In this document: one piece after another, positions 1 to 9,580 of the stretch
Layout of the letters: each line of letters opens with the position of its first letter
Position numbering within the stretch: position 1 is the first letter of the stretch
NCBI GenBank assembly: GCA_963746825.1
Contig: CAVVCU010000018.1
Coordinates: 62,001-126,000 of the forward strand
Reading direction: 5' to 3'
From: JACVRW01 sp963746825
GTDB lineage: Bacteria; Actinomycetota; Thermoleophilia; Solirubrobacterales; Thermoleophilaceae
Length of the DNA stretch: 64,000 nucleotides
The notes under the pieces: model-generated
The model's input: only the letters and a program-made list of their open reading frames with translations
Told to the model about the DNA's origin: nothing
Database searches by the model: none
Program-made: the position numbers and the translations under genes

Positions 1-1
1 G

Positions 2-1639
2 GCGTACGGCGCGGCCTCGGTCGCGTCAGAGCGCGCCGCCCGGCTGAGCCCCGCCGAGGAGTCACGCTCTCTCCGCCTGTTCGCTGCGGCGGAGGCGGCC
101 TGGCTCGGAGGCAACACGGCCCGGGCGCTCGACTGTCTCCACGAGACGATGGCGCTGCACCCGGAGCCGGGCCTCCAGGCCCAGGTCCGACACCTGCGCG
201 GACAGGCGGCGGTACGGGCCGGCGACGTGATGGCCGGTCACGACCTCCTGATGGCCGGTGCCGCCCAGATCGAGCACTCGGATCCGGCGCTGGCCGTGAC
301 GATGCTCGCCGAGGCCGCCGAAGCCTGCATCTACACCGGCCGCGCGGACGCGATGCTCAGCGCGGGACGGCGCGCGTGGAACCTCCTGACCCCTGCCTCG
401 GGAGAGCGCGAGAGGGTTCTCGGCTCCATGGCCCTCGGTATCGCTCTGGTCTACAACGGCGAGGGGGACGAGGGCGCTGAGCACATCAGGAAAGCCGTGG
501 CGATCCTCGAGGCATCCGACGCGCTTTCGAGCGAGCCGCGCTCGCTGACCCTCGCCGCCCTGGCCCCGCTCTGGCTGCGCGAAGCCGAGGCCGGGGCCTC
601 GATTATCGACCGGGCCATCGAGACCGCCCGTGCCCAGGGCGCGCTTGGGGCGCTGCCCTACGCGCTGGCGCTCGCGGGCCGCGAGGCCGCAACGGGCGAT
701 CGCTGGGCTGTCGGCCGGGCCCTCTACGAGGAGGCCATCGCGCTGGCACGGGAGACCGAGCAGTCCCTGGCGCTGTGCGGCGCGCTCGCCGGGGTGGCGA
801 TGCTCGACGCGCGCCAGGGCCGCGAGGCCGAGTGCCGCCGCCGGCTCGAGGAGGCCGTCGCGCTGACCGATCGCCACGGACTCCGCGTGCTTCACCTGTG
901 GGTGCTGGGGGCTGAGGCCGAGCTCGAGCTCGGCTTGGGCCGGCTCGATCGCGCGCGCGAGCTGCTGAAGGACATGCAGCGGCGCCTCGACGAGATGGGC
1001 GTGACCGACCCGGACCTATCGGTGGTACCGGAGCTCGTCGAAGCGCAGGTTCGCGCCGGCGAGGCGAACGGGGAGGCGGATGACCTGGGCGACTTCGCGC
1101 GGCTGGCGCAGCTCAAGCACCAGCCCTGGGCGCTCGCGCGCCTGGAGCGGACGCGTGCCTTGATCGCCGGTCCCAAGGAGTTCGAGGAGCACTTTCGCGG
1201 CGCCATCAGCCTGCACGAGGCCAGCCCCGATCGCTTCGAGGAGGCGCGCACCCGGCTCTGTTACGGCGAGCGCCTGCGCCGCGCGCGGCGCCGGGTGCAG
1301 GCGCGTGAGCAGCTGCGAGGCGCGCTCGCCTCCTTTGAGGCGCTGGGCGCCACGCCGTGGGTTGAGCGAGCGCGCTCGGAGCTGCTGGCCACCGGCGAGC
1401 GGGCACGCCGGCGCGACACCAGCACGCTCGACGAGCTCACGCCGCAGGAGCTCCAGATCGGGATGATCCTGGCCGACGGCCACACCACGCGAGAGGCGGC
1501 CACGAGGCTTTTTCTCAGCCCCAAGACGGTGGAGTACCACCTGCGCAACGCCTACCGAAAGCTCGGAATTCACTCCCGGGAGGAACTGGCGAAGGCGATC
1601 GCGCCCGATGCGAGCGCGGCCCGGCCTCCCGAGGACTAG
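2..1639 (+). CDS. LuxR-family (LAL-type) transcriptional regulator, C-terminal part
   Basis: The reading frame is open from the first bases of the window, so the N-terminus (in LAL proteins, the P-loop ATPase) lies outside. What remains is a long alpha-helical, Ala/Leu/Glu-rich region of TPR-like repeats ending in a GerE/LuxR helix-turn-helix. The last 65 residues contain LTPQELQIGMILADGHTTRE and the recognition-helix part LSPKTVEYHLRNAYRKLGI, typical of the family. LAL proteins are large, cytosolic, ligand- or ATP-responsive activators. It resembles the complete regulator at 19966-22794 in layout and HTH. The inducer and target genes cannot be read from the sequence; the methyltransferase downstream is a candidate by position only. 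Confidence 0.88.
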   Translation, partial: AYGAASVASERAARLSPAEESRSLRLFAAAEAAWLGGNTARALDCLHETMALHPEPGLQAQVRHLRGQAAVRAGDVMAGHDLLMAGAAQIEHSDPALAVTMLAEAAEACIYTGRADAMLSAGRRAWNLLTPASGERERVLGSMALGIALVYNGEGDEGAEHIRKAVAILEASDALSSEPRSLTLAALAPLWLREAEAGASIIDRAIETARAQGALGALPYALALAGREAATGDRWAVGRALYEEAIALARETEQSLALCGALAGVAMLDARQGREAECRRRLEEAVALTDRHGLRVLHLWVLGAEAELELGLGRLDRARELLKDMQRRLDEMGVTDPDLSVVPELVEAQVRAGEANGEADDLGDFARLAQLKHQPWALARLERTRALIAGPKEFEEHFRGAISLHEASPDRFEEARTRLCYGERLRRARRRVQAREQLRGALASFEALGATPWVERARSELLATGERARRRDTSTLDELTPQELQIGMILADGHTTREAATRLFLSPKTVEYHLRNAYRKLGIHSREELAKAIAPDASAARPPED

Positions 1640-1710
1640 GTGGGCCCCCTGATGCGAGGGCGCCGGTGCGGCCGTACGTTCGGCCGAACCGAAGCCCAAG
1701 GAGGCACTTC

Positions 1711-2787
1711 ATGTCAGTGGAAGCCGCTACACAGCTGGACGAGGCGAAGATCGGAGCGTTCGCCGAGCGCGCGGTCGGCGAGCTGGGAGCCACGCTCAAC
1801 GCCGCCCTCGTGGTGATCGGCGACAAGCTCGGCCTCTACGCGGCGATGGCCGAGGCCGGGCCGGTCACGCCGGGCGAGCTCGCCCAGCGCACGGAGACCA
1901 GCGAGCGCTACGTGCGCGAATGGCTGAACGCACAGGCCGCCGGCGCCATCGTCGAGTACGACCCCGACGGGGGCCGTTACACGCTGCCGCCGGAGCACGC
2001 GGCGGTGCTGGCCGACGAGGACGGCCCCTACTTCATGGCCGGCGCGTTCGAGCTGATGACCGCGGCCGTGCGCGACGAGCCAAAGATCAGGAACGCGTTC
2101 CAAAGCGGCGCGGGCGTCGGCTGGCACGAGCACGACCACGGGGTGTTCGAGGGCTGTGAGCGCTTCTTCCGTCCCGGGTACGCCACCAATCTGGTGTCGG
2201 AGTGGATCCCGGCCCTCGACGGCGTGGAGGCCAAGCTGCACGCCGGCGCCAAGGTGGCCGACGTGGGCTGCGGGCACGGCGCATCGACGCTGCTCATGGC
2301 TCAGGCCTACCCGGCCTCGCGTTTCGTGGGGTTCGACTACCACCCCGAGTCGATCGAGCAGGCACGAGGGCGGGCTGAGAGCGCCGGCCTGTCGGAGCGC
2401 GTGCGGTTCGAGGTCGCGCCCGCGGCCGGCTACCCCGGCACCGGCTACGACCTCGTGGCCACGTTCGACTGCCTGCACGACATGGGCGATCCCGTCGGCG
2501 CGGCGCGACACATCGGCGCCTCGCTGGACAAGGACGGGACCTGGCTCATCGTCGAGCCGTACGCCAACGACCGCGTGGAGGACAACCTCAATCCCGTCGG
2601 GCGGGTCTACTACGGGGCCTCGACGTTGATCTGCACGCCGGCCTCGCTGTCGCAGGAGGTCGGGTTGGGGCTCGGCGCCCAGGCGGGTGAGGCTCGGCTG
2701 CGCGACGTGGTTACCACCGGCGGCCTGTCTCGCTTTGCGCGGGTCGCGGAAACCCCGTTCAACCTGGTGCTCGAGGCGAGGCCCTAA
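1711..2787 (+). CDS. Class I SAM-dependent methyltransferase with N-terminal winged helix
   Basis: A 358-residue protein. Residues about 20-110 form a winged-helix dimerisation-type domain (LGLYAAMAEAGPVTPGELA), as in O-methyltransferases and Rv2258c-like proteins. A Rossmann methyltransferase domain follows with SAM motif I VADVGCGHG, then the acidic motif FVGFDYHPESIEQAR and FDCLHDMGDP. Such enzymes methylate small molecules; the substrate is not evident. I chose the ATG at 1711 because AAGGAGG lies just upstream; an in-frame ATG at 1666 would add 15 residues but lacks such a site. It is followed after 24 bp by the ECF sigma gene. Confidence 0.85.
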   Translation: MSVEAATQLDEAKIGAFAERAVGELGATLNAALVVIGDKLGLYAAMAEAGPVTPGELAQRTETSERYVREWLNAQAAGAIVEYDPDGGRYTLPPEHAAVLADEDGPYFMAGAFELMTAAVRDEPKIRNAFQSGAGVGWHEHDHGVFEGCERFFRPGYATNLVSEWIPALDGVEAKLHAGAKVADVGCGHGASTLLMAQAYPASRFVGFDYHPESIEQARGRAESAGLSERVRFEVAPAAGYPGTGYDLVATFDCLHDMGDPVGAARHIGASLDKDGTWLIVEPYANDRVEDNLNPVGRVYYGASTLICTPASLSQEVGLGLGAQAGEARLRDVVTTGGLSRFARVAETPFNLVLEARP

Positions 2788-2811
2788 AGGGCTCCGCTCG
2801 CGCCCGGAATC

Positions 2812-3315
2812 ATGTCAATGCCAGGGTCGCTCGGGCGCATGGCGCCCGAGCGGCTGCCCCAACATCTGGATCGCCTGCACCGGGCGGCCTGGGCCATGTG
2901 CGGCTCGCCGCACGACGCCGAGGACCTGGTGCAGGAGACCTACGCGCGCGTGCTGGCGCGGCCGCGGCTGCTCAGGCGCCGTGACGAGCTGCCCTACCTG
3001 CTGCGCGTTCTTCGCAACACGTACCTCACGAGCCTGAGAACGGCCGGCCGCCGGCCGCGCAGTGCCGAGCTGCCGCCCGAGGAGAGCGAGGTTCTGCGGT
3101 CGTCGCTGGCCGAGCCCGAGGTGGCTTTGGAGCAGCGCGAGCTGCTCGACGCGATCGCTGCGCTGCCGGACGGCTTCCGGGACGCGCTGGTGGCGGTCGA
3201 CGTGGCCGGGGCCTCCTACCGCGAGGCGGCGCGGGCCCTGGGCACGAGCGAGGCCACGATCACCTCCCGCCTTTTCCGCGCCCGCCGACGGGTGATCAGA
3301 ACGGTGGGCGCTTGA
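2812..3315 (+). CDS. ECF-type RNA polymerase sigma factor
   Basis: A 167-residue protein with the two ECF sigma domains. Sigma-2 contains the core-binding segment DAEDLVQETYARVL (about residues 37-50). Sigma-4 (about 105-160) contains LPDGFRDALVAVDVAGASYR and the HTH EAARALGTSEATITSRLFRA. There is no C-terminal extension. No recognisable anti-sigma factor lies next to it. The following gene encodes a ScyD/ScyE-like secreted protein that could be a target, which is inference from adjacency. ATGs at 2812, 2818 and 2839 are all possible starts. Confidence 0.9.
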   Translation: MSMPGSLGRMAPERLPQHLDRLHRAAWAMCGSPHDAEDLVQETYARVLARPRLLRRRDELPYLLRVLRNTYLTSLRTAGRRPRSAELPPEESEVLRSSLAEPEVALEQRELLDAIAALPDGFRDALVAVDVAGASYREAARALGTSEATITSRLFRARRRVIRTVGA

Positions 3316-3389
3316 TGTTGTGGAGAAAGGATCCTCGCCGCGGCGGAGTCATAGCGGGGGCAAGCCGATCTCGCCCATCTGGAGGTTCC

Positions 3390-4407
3390 ATGTCCCGGTT
3401 AGCCCACATGATTGTCATCACCGCGCTGCTGGTGGCGGCAGCGGTAACCCCCGCGACAGCGAGCGCGACCAAGCCTCCGGGAGGCCCGCTGGTGGAAGAG
3501 TTGACCACCTTCGCCGCGCCCGGGTGCGTCGGCGGTTGTGGTTCGGGCAGCGCGGTCGGCCCGGACAAGGCGCTCTACGTCACGGACGGCCCGGCAGGCC
3601 GTGTGCTGCGCGTGGATCCCGAGACGGGAGCGACCTCGACCTTCGCGGACGGTCTGCCCCCGGCGGTCCCGGATGTGGGTATCGGCGGAGCGATCGATGT
3701 CGCCTTCGTCCACGGCACCGCATACGTGCTCGTGACCCTCGTCGGGCCGGAGTTCGGCCAGCCCGACGTCGTCAGCGGCATCTACCGCATCGAGCACGAC
3801 GGCAGCGCGACGGCGATCGCGGACATCGGCGCATGGTCGATGGCGAATCCTCCCCACGACCGACTTCTTCATCGCCGGCGGAGTCCAGTACGCGCTGCAG
3901 GAGTTCCGGGGCGGGTTCGTGGTCACCGACGGGCACCACAACCGCGTGCTGCGCGTCACACGAGGCGGTCACATCAGCGAGATGAAGGCCTTCGGCAACA
4001 TCGTCCCCACGGGGCTCGAAGTCCTTGGCAGCAAGATCTACATGGGCCAGGCCGGCCCCATCCCGCATCTCCCGCAGGACGGCAAGGTCGTGAGGTTCAC
4101 GCCGAGCTCGGCCGCGACGGAGGTGGCCTCCGGGGCCCCGCTGATCGTCGACGTGGAGTCCGGGCCCTGCCGCCGGCTGTATGCCCTGTCACAGGGGGTT
4201 TGGGATCTGCCGCCGATTCCCGAGAACGAGGGAGCTCCGCCATCCCCGGACTCGGGAAGGCTCCTGCGGATCAACAAGGACGGCAGCTTCGCCTCCGTCG
4301 CCGAGGGCCTGGACCGGCCGACGTCGCTCGAGTTCATCGGCAACACCGCCTTCGCCGTCACGCTCACGGGCAAGGTGATCAGGATCGACCACGAGCCTCG
4401 GGAATGA
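3390..4407 (+). pseudogene. ScyD/ScyE-family secreted protein, one frameshift
   Basis: GGAGG at 3381-3385 precedes the ATG at 3390. The product begins with a signal peptide (MSRLAHMIVITALLVAAAV, cleavage near TASA) and continues as a six-bladed beta-propeller-like protein with short repeats of the type ALYVTDGPAGRVLRVDPETG, typical of ScyD/ScyE proteins, whose biochemical role is unknown. The frame breaks at about 3850-3858, in a CCCC run: N-terminal part in one frame to ANPP, then PTTDFFIAGGVQYALQEF in another, continuing to HEPRE at 4407. The break is a single base, so it may be a consensus error rather than a dead gene. A second, more heavily broken copy lies at 8423-9570. Confidence 0.72.
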
Positions 4408-4441
4408 ATCCCGCGCCCGCGGCGTCTCACCGGGAGAGAGA

Positions 4442-6568
4442 ATGACCGGCACTGTGTTAGTTCGCGACGAGCAGACGCGCGCTCGCTATCCCGACGAGGA
4501 GGGGTTCGTCGAGCGCGACGGGGTTCGGGTGTTCTACGAGGTCTACGGCCACGGCGAGCCCACGGTGCTGCTCCTTCCCACCTGGTCGATCGTCCACTCG
4601 CGCCACTGGAAGATGCAGATCCCCTATCTCGCGCGCCACTTCCGGGTGGTGACCTTCGACGGCCGGGGCAACGGGCGGTCGGACCGCCCGAGCGGCGTGG
4701 AGGCCTACGTGGAGCGAGAGTTCGCGGCCGACGCGCTGGCGGTGATGGACGCAACGGGCACGGAGCGGGCGGTACTCGCGGCCCTCTCCTGCGGGGCGCT
4801 GTGGGCCACGCTGCTGGCCGCCGAGCATCCCGAGCGAGCGACCGCGGTGGCCTACATCGGCCCGGCGGTACCGCTGGCGCCGGGCCATCCGGAGCGCGCC
4901 ATCGGCCAACGCTTCGAGGAGCAGCTCGACACCGACGAGGGCTGGGCCAAGTACAACCGCGACTACTGGGAGCGGGACTACGAGGGCTTCCTGCGCTTCT
5001 TCTTTGCGCAGATGTTCAACGAGCCCCACTCCACCAAGCAGATCGAGGACTGCGTCGGCTGGGCGCTGGAGACCGACGTCGAGACTCTGTGCGACACCCA
5101 GATCGCCCTGGGGCTCTGCGGCCGCGAGAGCTTCCGCGAGATCTGCGAGCGAGTGCAATGTCCCACCCTCGTGATCCATGGCGACCGGGACCTGATCCGC
5201 CCGCACGCCCAGGGAGCCGCGCTGGCCGCCGTGACGGGAGGCGAGCTCGTCACGCTCGAGGGCTCCGGCCACGGCCCGATGGCCCGCGACCCGGTCAAGG
5301 TCAACCTGCTGCTGCGCGAGCTGATCGAGCCACCGCGGCCCGCCACACGCTGGCGCCGCGGCCGCAGTCGGCGGCGCCGGGCGCTGTTCGTGTCGTCGCC
5401 GATCGGCCTCGGCCATGCGCGCCGCGACGTGGCCATCGCACAGGAGCTCCGCCGCCGGGTCGACGACCTCGAGATCGACTGGCTCGCGCAGCATCCGGTG
5501 ACCAGGGTCCTCGAGGCCGAGGGGGAGCACATCCACCCGGCGAGCCGGCACCTGGCCAACGAATCCGGCCACGTGGAATCGGAATGCGCGGAGCACGATC
5601 TCCACGCCTTCCAGGCCATCCGCCGGATGGACGAGATCCTGTGCGCGAACTTCATGGTCTTCCACGACCTGGTTCGCGAGCAGCCGTATGACCTGTGGAT
5701 CGGCGACGAGGCCTGGGAGCTCGACTACTACCTGCACGAGAACCCCGAGGAGAAGCGCGCCGCCTACGCGTGGCTGACCGACTTCGTCGGCTGGCTGCCC
5801 ATGCCCGACGGCGGGGAGCACGAGGCGGGGCTCACCGCCGACCACAACGCCGAGATGCTCGAGCAGATCGCCCGATACCCGCGTGTGCGCGACCGCGCCG
5901 TCTTCGTGGGGAACCCAGACGACGTGGTGCCCGAGCGCTTCGGCGCCGATCTGCCCTCCATTCGCGACTGGACCGGGCGCCACTACGACTTCTCCGGCTA
6001 CGTCACGGGCTTCGCCGAGACCTACTTCGATCGCGAGCGGCTGCGGGCCGAGCTGGGCTGGGCGCCCGGGGAGCAGGTCTGCGTCGTCACCGTGGGCGGC
6101 TCCGGCGTGGGCGCCGACCTGCTGCGACGGGTGATCGACGCCTTTCCCGAAGCCCGGCGGCGCGTGCCCTCACTGCGCATGATCGCCGTGGCGGGGCCGC
6201 GTATCGACCCCGCCTCGCTGCCGCAGCAAGAGGGCCTCGAGGTCCACGCGTACGTGCACGACCTGTACCTGCTGCTGGCGGCGTGCGACCTGGCCGTGGT
6301 CCAGGGCGGCCTGACCACCGCCATGGAGCTGACCGCGGGCAAGCGGCCCTTCCTGTACTTCCCGCTTCGCCACCACTTCGAGCAGAACTTCCACGTGCGC
6401 CACCGCCTGGAGCGCTACGGCGCCGGACGCTGCATGGACTTCGAGACCGACGGACCCGAGGAGATCGCGACGGCCATCGCCGCCGAGATAGGCCGCGAGG
6501 TCGCCTACCGCGAGGTGGAGCGCGACGGCGCCGCGCGTGCCGCCGAACTGATCGCAGAGCTGCTGTGA
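4442..6568 (+). CDS. Alpha/beta-hydrolase fused to a GT-B glycosyltransferase
   Basis: A 708-residue two-domain protein. Residues about 15-290 are an alpha/beta hydrolase: oxyanion region LLLPTWSIVHSRHWK, FDGRGNGRSDRP, nucleophile elbow ALSCGALWA, acid HGDRDLIRPH and base GSGHGPM. After a basic linker (WRRGRSRRRRALF) residues about 315-705 form a glycosyltransferase resembling MurG/UGT enzymes: SSPIGLGHARRDVAIAQEL at the start, VTVGGSGVGADLLRR opening the second Rossmann domain, and the donor-site segment VVQGGLTTAMELTAGKRPFL with HHFEQNFH. The donor and acceptor are unknown. The stop overlaps the GTG of a SnoaL-like gene, so the two are translationally coupled. The fusion suggests linked cleavage and transfer on one small-molecule substrate, which is inference. 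Confidence 0.8.
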   Translation: MTGTVLVRDEQTRARYPDEEGFVERDGVRVFYEVYGHGEPTVLLLPTWSIVHSRHWKMQIPYLARHFRVVTFDGRGNGRSDRPSGVEAYVEREFAADALAVMDATGTERAVLAALSCGALWATLLAAEHPERATAVAYIGPAVPLAPGHPERAIGQRFEEQLDTDEGWAKYNRDYWERDYEGFLRFFFAQMFNEPHSTKQIEDCVGWALETDVETLCDTQIALGLCGRESFREICERVQCPTLVIHGDRDLIRPHAQGAALAAVTGGELVTLEGSGHGPMARDPVKVNLLLRELIEPPRPATRWRRGRSRRRRALFVSSPIGLGHARRDVAIAQELRRRVDDLEIDWLAQHPVTRVLEAEGEHIHPASRHLANESGHVESECAEHDLHAFQAIRRMDEILCANFMVFHDLVREQPYDLWIGDEAWELDYYLHENPEEKRAAYAWLTDFVGWLPMPDGGEHEAGLTADHNAEMLEQIARYPRVRDRAVFVGNPDDVVPERFGADLPSIRDWTGRHYDFSGYVTGFAETYFDRERLRAELGWAPGEQVCVVTVGGSGVGADLLRRVIDAFPEARRRVPSLRMIAVAGPRIDPASLPQQEGLEVHAYVHDLYLLLAACDLAVVQGGLTTAMELTAGKRPFLYFPLRHHFEQNFHVRHRLERYGAGRCMDFETDGPEEIATAIAAEIGREVAYREVERDGAARAAELIAELL

Positions 6569-6963
6569 GCCCTTCCAACATCGAGCTGCTCGCCCAGGCC
6601 TTCGCCGGCTGGGGCAAGGACGAGCCGGCCAACATGCGTGACATCCTCCACCCCGACTGCGAGCTCGCGGTGCCGGAGTCGATCCCCTACGGCGGGACCT
6701 ACCGCGGGCCGGACGCGGTGATCGGCTGGTTCACGCGCGAGCTGTGGCAGTGGTTCGACGAGTTCACCTCCACCCCCGAGGGCTTCGTGGATGGCGGTGA
6801 CCAGATCGTCGTCCCGGTTCACGTGCAGGCCCGAGCTAAGAACGGCCGGACGGTGGATGTGCACAACGTCTGGATCTACCGCTTCCAGGACGGCAAGCTC
6901 ATCCAGGGAACGGTCTACGCCGACACCGCCGTCCTGCGCGACGCTGTGATGCCCGCCGGCTGA
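6565..6963 (+). CDS. SnoaL-like (NTF2-fold) protein
   Basis: A 132-residue single-domain protein with the SnoaL/nuclear-transport-factor-2 fold: helix IELLAQAFAGWG, HPDCELAVPESIPYGGTYRG, and the C-terminal strands TVDVHNVWIYRFQDGKLIQG. Proteins of this fold act as small-molecule isomerases, cyclases or binding proteins. The GTG start overlaps the TGA of the hydrolase-glycosyltransferase gene (GTGA), which points to an operon and a shared substrate. No catalytic assignment is possible from sequence alone. Confidence 0.8.
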   Translation: MSPSNIELLAQAFAGWGKDEPANMRDILHPDCELAVPESIPYGGTYRGPDAVIGWFTRELWQWFDEFTSTPEGFVDGGDQIVVPVHVQARAKNGRTVDVHNVWIYRFQDGKLIQGTVYADTAVLRDAVMPAG

Positions 6964-6977
6964 GCGGGCGGCTCAGC
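6959..6977. terminator. Hairpin between convergent genes
   Basis: GCTGAGC, loop GGGCG, GCTCAGC: a 7-bp stem spanning the stop of the SnoaL-like gene and reaching the stop of the convergent DivIVA gene. There is no long T run, so intrinsic termination is only possible, in either direction. Confidence 0.35.
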
Positions 6978-7599
6978 TCTTGCCCGCGGGCTCCGGCTCG
7001 CGCTCCGTCGGCTTCTCGGCAGCGGCGGCGCGCTTCTTTGCTTCCCCGCCGTTGCGCCGGGCGGGGCGCGCGGGCGAGGCGTGCTTGTCGATCGTGGAGC
7101 CCAGCTCCCCGAGCAGGCGCTTGAGCTCTCCGAGGGTGGCCTCGCGGCGGCTGTCCAGGTCGCTGATCACGGCCTCGATCTGAGCGCGCCGGCGCTCGCC
7201 TTCCTCGATCGTCTTCCTGGCCGTTTCGCTCGCGGTCTCGCCGGTCTGGCGCGCGTACTGGTCGGCCCGCTCGCGCACCTTCTTCGCGTAGTCGTCCGCC
7301 GATTGCCGCGTCTCCCGGGAGGCCGCCTCGGCGCCGGCGCGCAGCTCCGCGCACTCCTCGTCGGTGCGCTGGCGCATCTGCTCCGACTCCTGCTCGGTGG
7401 TCAGGAGGATCTGCGCGGTCGACTTGCCGGCCAGCTCGAGCTTGCGCTTGACGGCCACCCCGCCGAGGTCCCTGGCTGCGTCGGTCTCGAGCCATTCGGT
7501 GAGGGCGACGAGGAACTTGTCTACTTCGCGCTGGTCATAGCCACGCCGGGCGATGGTGAAGCCCTGTACACCCAGGCGCTCGATGTCTTCGAAATTCAT
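6973..7599 (-). CDS. DivIVA-domain coiled-coil protein
   Basis: A 208-residue cytosolic protein. The N-terminal 35 residues match the DivIVA membrane-curvature-sensing motif (IERLGVQGFTIARRGYDQRE then VDKFL). A long charged coiled coil (residues about 50-170, rich in Glu, Arg, Ala, Gln) follows, then a basic Pro/Ala-rich tail. DivIVA/Wag31-like proteins mark poles or septa and organise wall synthesis. AGGAGA lies 3 bases before the ATG. It is monocistronic as far as can be seen. It is shorter than Wag31 and could be a SepIVA- or GpsB-like member. Confidence 0.85.
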   Translation of the reverse strand: MNFEDIERLGVQGFTIARRGYDQREVDKFLVALTEWLETDAARDLGGVAVKRKLELAGKSTAQILLTTEQESEQMRQRTDEECAELRAGAEAASRETRQSADDYAKKVRERADQYARQTGETASETARKTIEEGERRRAQIEAVISDLDSRREATLGELKRLLGELGSTIDKHASPARPARRNGGEAKKRAAAAEKPTEREPEPAGKS

Positions 7600-7664
7600 G
7601 GTTCTCCTACGGCGGGTGCGTCAGCGTAACAGTCAACCGGCGCTGCAAAGGATGGAAATTCAGC

Positions 7665-8330
7665 TCAACCGTCGCCGGCGAAGAGCGCCCGTCGCCAGGT
7701 CCTCTCGCGGCGGATACGGCGGACGTCGCGCACGTAGTCGAGCGCCGGCCCGGTGCGCCAGCGCCCCGAGAACCATGCGCCCAGGCTTCCCGCCAGGTCG
7801 CCGGCTCGGTAGTCGGCGCCGCGCTCGACGGTGTTCAGCCAGGTCTCGCGCCCGTCGTAGTAGGAGCGGATGATCGCGCCCCAGTAGTCGACGTTGAACG
7901 CGGTCGAGCCGCGGGCGAGGAAGGGGCAGCAGTGGTAGGGACGGCGCATCTGCATGAGGCCGAAGGAGTCGCCGTTGTCGCCCACGGTCGACATGCGCCA
8001 CCACGATTCCTTCACCGCGACCGCCCGCACCAGGTCCTCGGCTATGCCGTGCTTGTGCGCCGCCCATTGGATGATCTCGTCGGTGGTCCCGCGGAAGCGC
8101 CCGGTCACGCGGCGCTCGTAGGTCATCTCGCCATGGCGGCGGAAGTAGCGCAGCTCGCGCCGGGTGGGAATGCGGCGGTTCTCGGCGGCGTTGTCGGGCC
8201 GCGGCTCGAAGGACGAGCGGTCGACGCGCGCCGCCGCGGCCGGGTCGCTCAACGGGGGCGACCCCACCGCGCGGGTAGGTGCCGGAGCGGCTGCCGCGAG
8301 CGCCGGGAAGGCCAGCGCCATCGAGCGCAA
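7665..8330 (-). CDS. Lytic transglycosylase (SLT-fold), secreted
   Basis: The product carries a lysozyme-like domain: catalytic-Glu segment VRAVAVKESWWRMS and the substrate-site segment GDNGDSFGLMQM, followed by LARGSTAFNVDYWGAIIRSY. Such enzymes cleave the glycan strands of peptidoglycan outside the membrane. The frame as it stands begins with TTG (LRSMALAFPALAAAAP), which is an incomplete signal peptide. Reading from the ATG at 8352 in a neighbouring frame gives MLRSIGLLAL, so joining the two around 8320 would restore a normal signal sequence. I suspect a one-base indel there. The downstream domain is intact. Confidence 0.75.
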   Translation of the reverse strand: MRSMALAFPALAAAAPAPTRAVGSPPLSDPAAAARVDRSSFEPRPDNAAENRRIPTRRELRYFRRHGEMTYERRVTGRFRGTTDEIIQWAAHKHGIAEDLVRAVAVKESWWRMSTVGDNGDSFGLMQMRRPYHCCPFLARGSTAFNVDYWGAIIRSYYDGRETWLNTVERGADYRAGDLAGSLGAWFSGRWRTGPALDYVRDVRRIRRERTWRRALFAGDG

Positions 8331-8422
8331 GAAGGCCGATGGACCGCAGCATCACGTGAAGTATGAAGGCGGTAAGGTGCGGGCTCCCAGGTAAACACGG
8401 CCCCATTGGGAGGTGGCAGGTC

Positions 8423-9570
8423 ATGTCGGTACGACGATGTCTTCTCGTCCCGCTGCTTCGTCCTGGTTGCGCTTCTGCCGTTCGCCGGAGTCAGCGCGGC
8501 CCACGACAGTCGACCTGGAGGTGGTGGCCAGCGGCCTTGACAATCCGCGCGGCCTAGACTTCGGGCCCTGGGGGGCCCTGTACGTCGCGGAGGCCGGTCG
8601 AGGCGGCGAGGGACCGTGCATCGAGACCCCGAGGGCGGCATCCAGTGCGTCGGCGCCAGCGGCGCCATCACCAAAGTCTGGGGCACGGCAAGCAGCGCCG
8701 TGTGCTGGAGGGCCTGCCCTCGATCGCCGCTCAAGGGAGCCCCGCGACCCCACAGAGCCCCGCGGTCTTACCGGGCTCTGACGCACTCGGGCCGAACGAC
8801 ATCTCGTTCAGCGGCTTCCGTGCCTACTTCCCCGTCGGCCTCGGCGGAGAGCCGGCGCTGCGCGGCCAGCTCGGCGCGCTCGGTCCCAAGTTCGGGCAGC
8901 TCTACAAGGTCTCGCCCTTCGGCGGCGTGCGGGCCGTGGCGGACCTCGCCGCGTTCGAGGCGGCGAGGATCCCGATGGAGTTGAGCTCAACAGCAATCCC
9001 ATCTCGGTGCTTGCCCGGCACGGTCGCCAGTACGTGGTGGACGCCGGCGGCAAACGATCTGCTGAAGGTCGGCCCGACCGGCGGCATCAGGACCCTGGCC
9101 GTGTTCCCGCAGCGCCTCGTTGATCCAGCGCCCATCCCGGACCTACCGAACCCGATTCCCGATGGACGCGGTGCCGACCGCGGTGGTCCAAGGTCCCGAC
9201 CATGACCTGTACGTCAGCCAGCTGACCGGCTTCCCGTTCCCCGTGGGCGGCGCGAACATCTATCGCGTCGACAAGCGAGGCGGTGAGCCGGAGGTCTACG
9301 CGTCGGACCTCACGAATGTCACCGACCTGGCCTTCGACCGCCACGGGAATCTCTACGTCGTGGAGATCGCGACCAACGGCCTCCTGTCCGGCGATCCGAC
9401 CGGAGCGCTCAAGAGGATCGCGCCCGGATGGATCTGTGAGCGACGACCTCGGCGAACGGCGAGCTGGCGGCACCGTACGGTGTGGCCGTGAGCCGCAAGG
9501 GACACGTCTACGTCTCCACTCACGGCACGGAGCCGGTGCCGGCGAGGTCGTTCGGGTGGATATCGACTGA
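8423..9570 (+). pseudogene. ScyD/ScyE-family secreted protein, multiple frameshifts
   Basis: GGGAGG precedes the ATG at 8423. Joined across frames, the product begins MSVRRCLLVPLL, then a signal-peptide core ALLPFAGVSAAH, then the family signature LEVVASGLDNPRGLDFGPWG and ALYVAEAGRGGEGPC. Further pieces in other frames include LGPNDISFSGFRAYFPVGLG, the segment with PTAVVQGPDHDLYVSQLTGF, and a C-terminus ending VRVDID. At least five frame changes lie between 8450 and 9520. This is many more than in the first copy at 3390-4407, so either it is a true pseudogene or the consensus is poor here. Function of the family is unknown. Confidence 0.7.
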
Positions 9571-9580
9571 TCGGCGGCGG

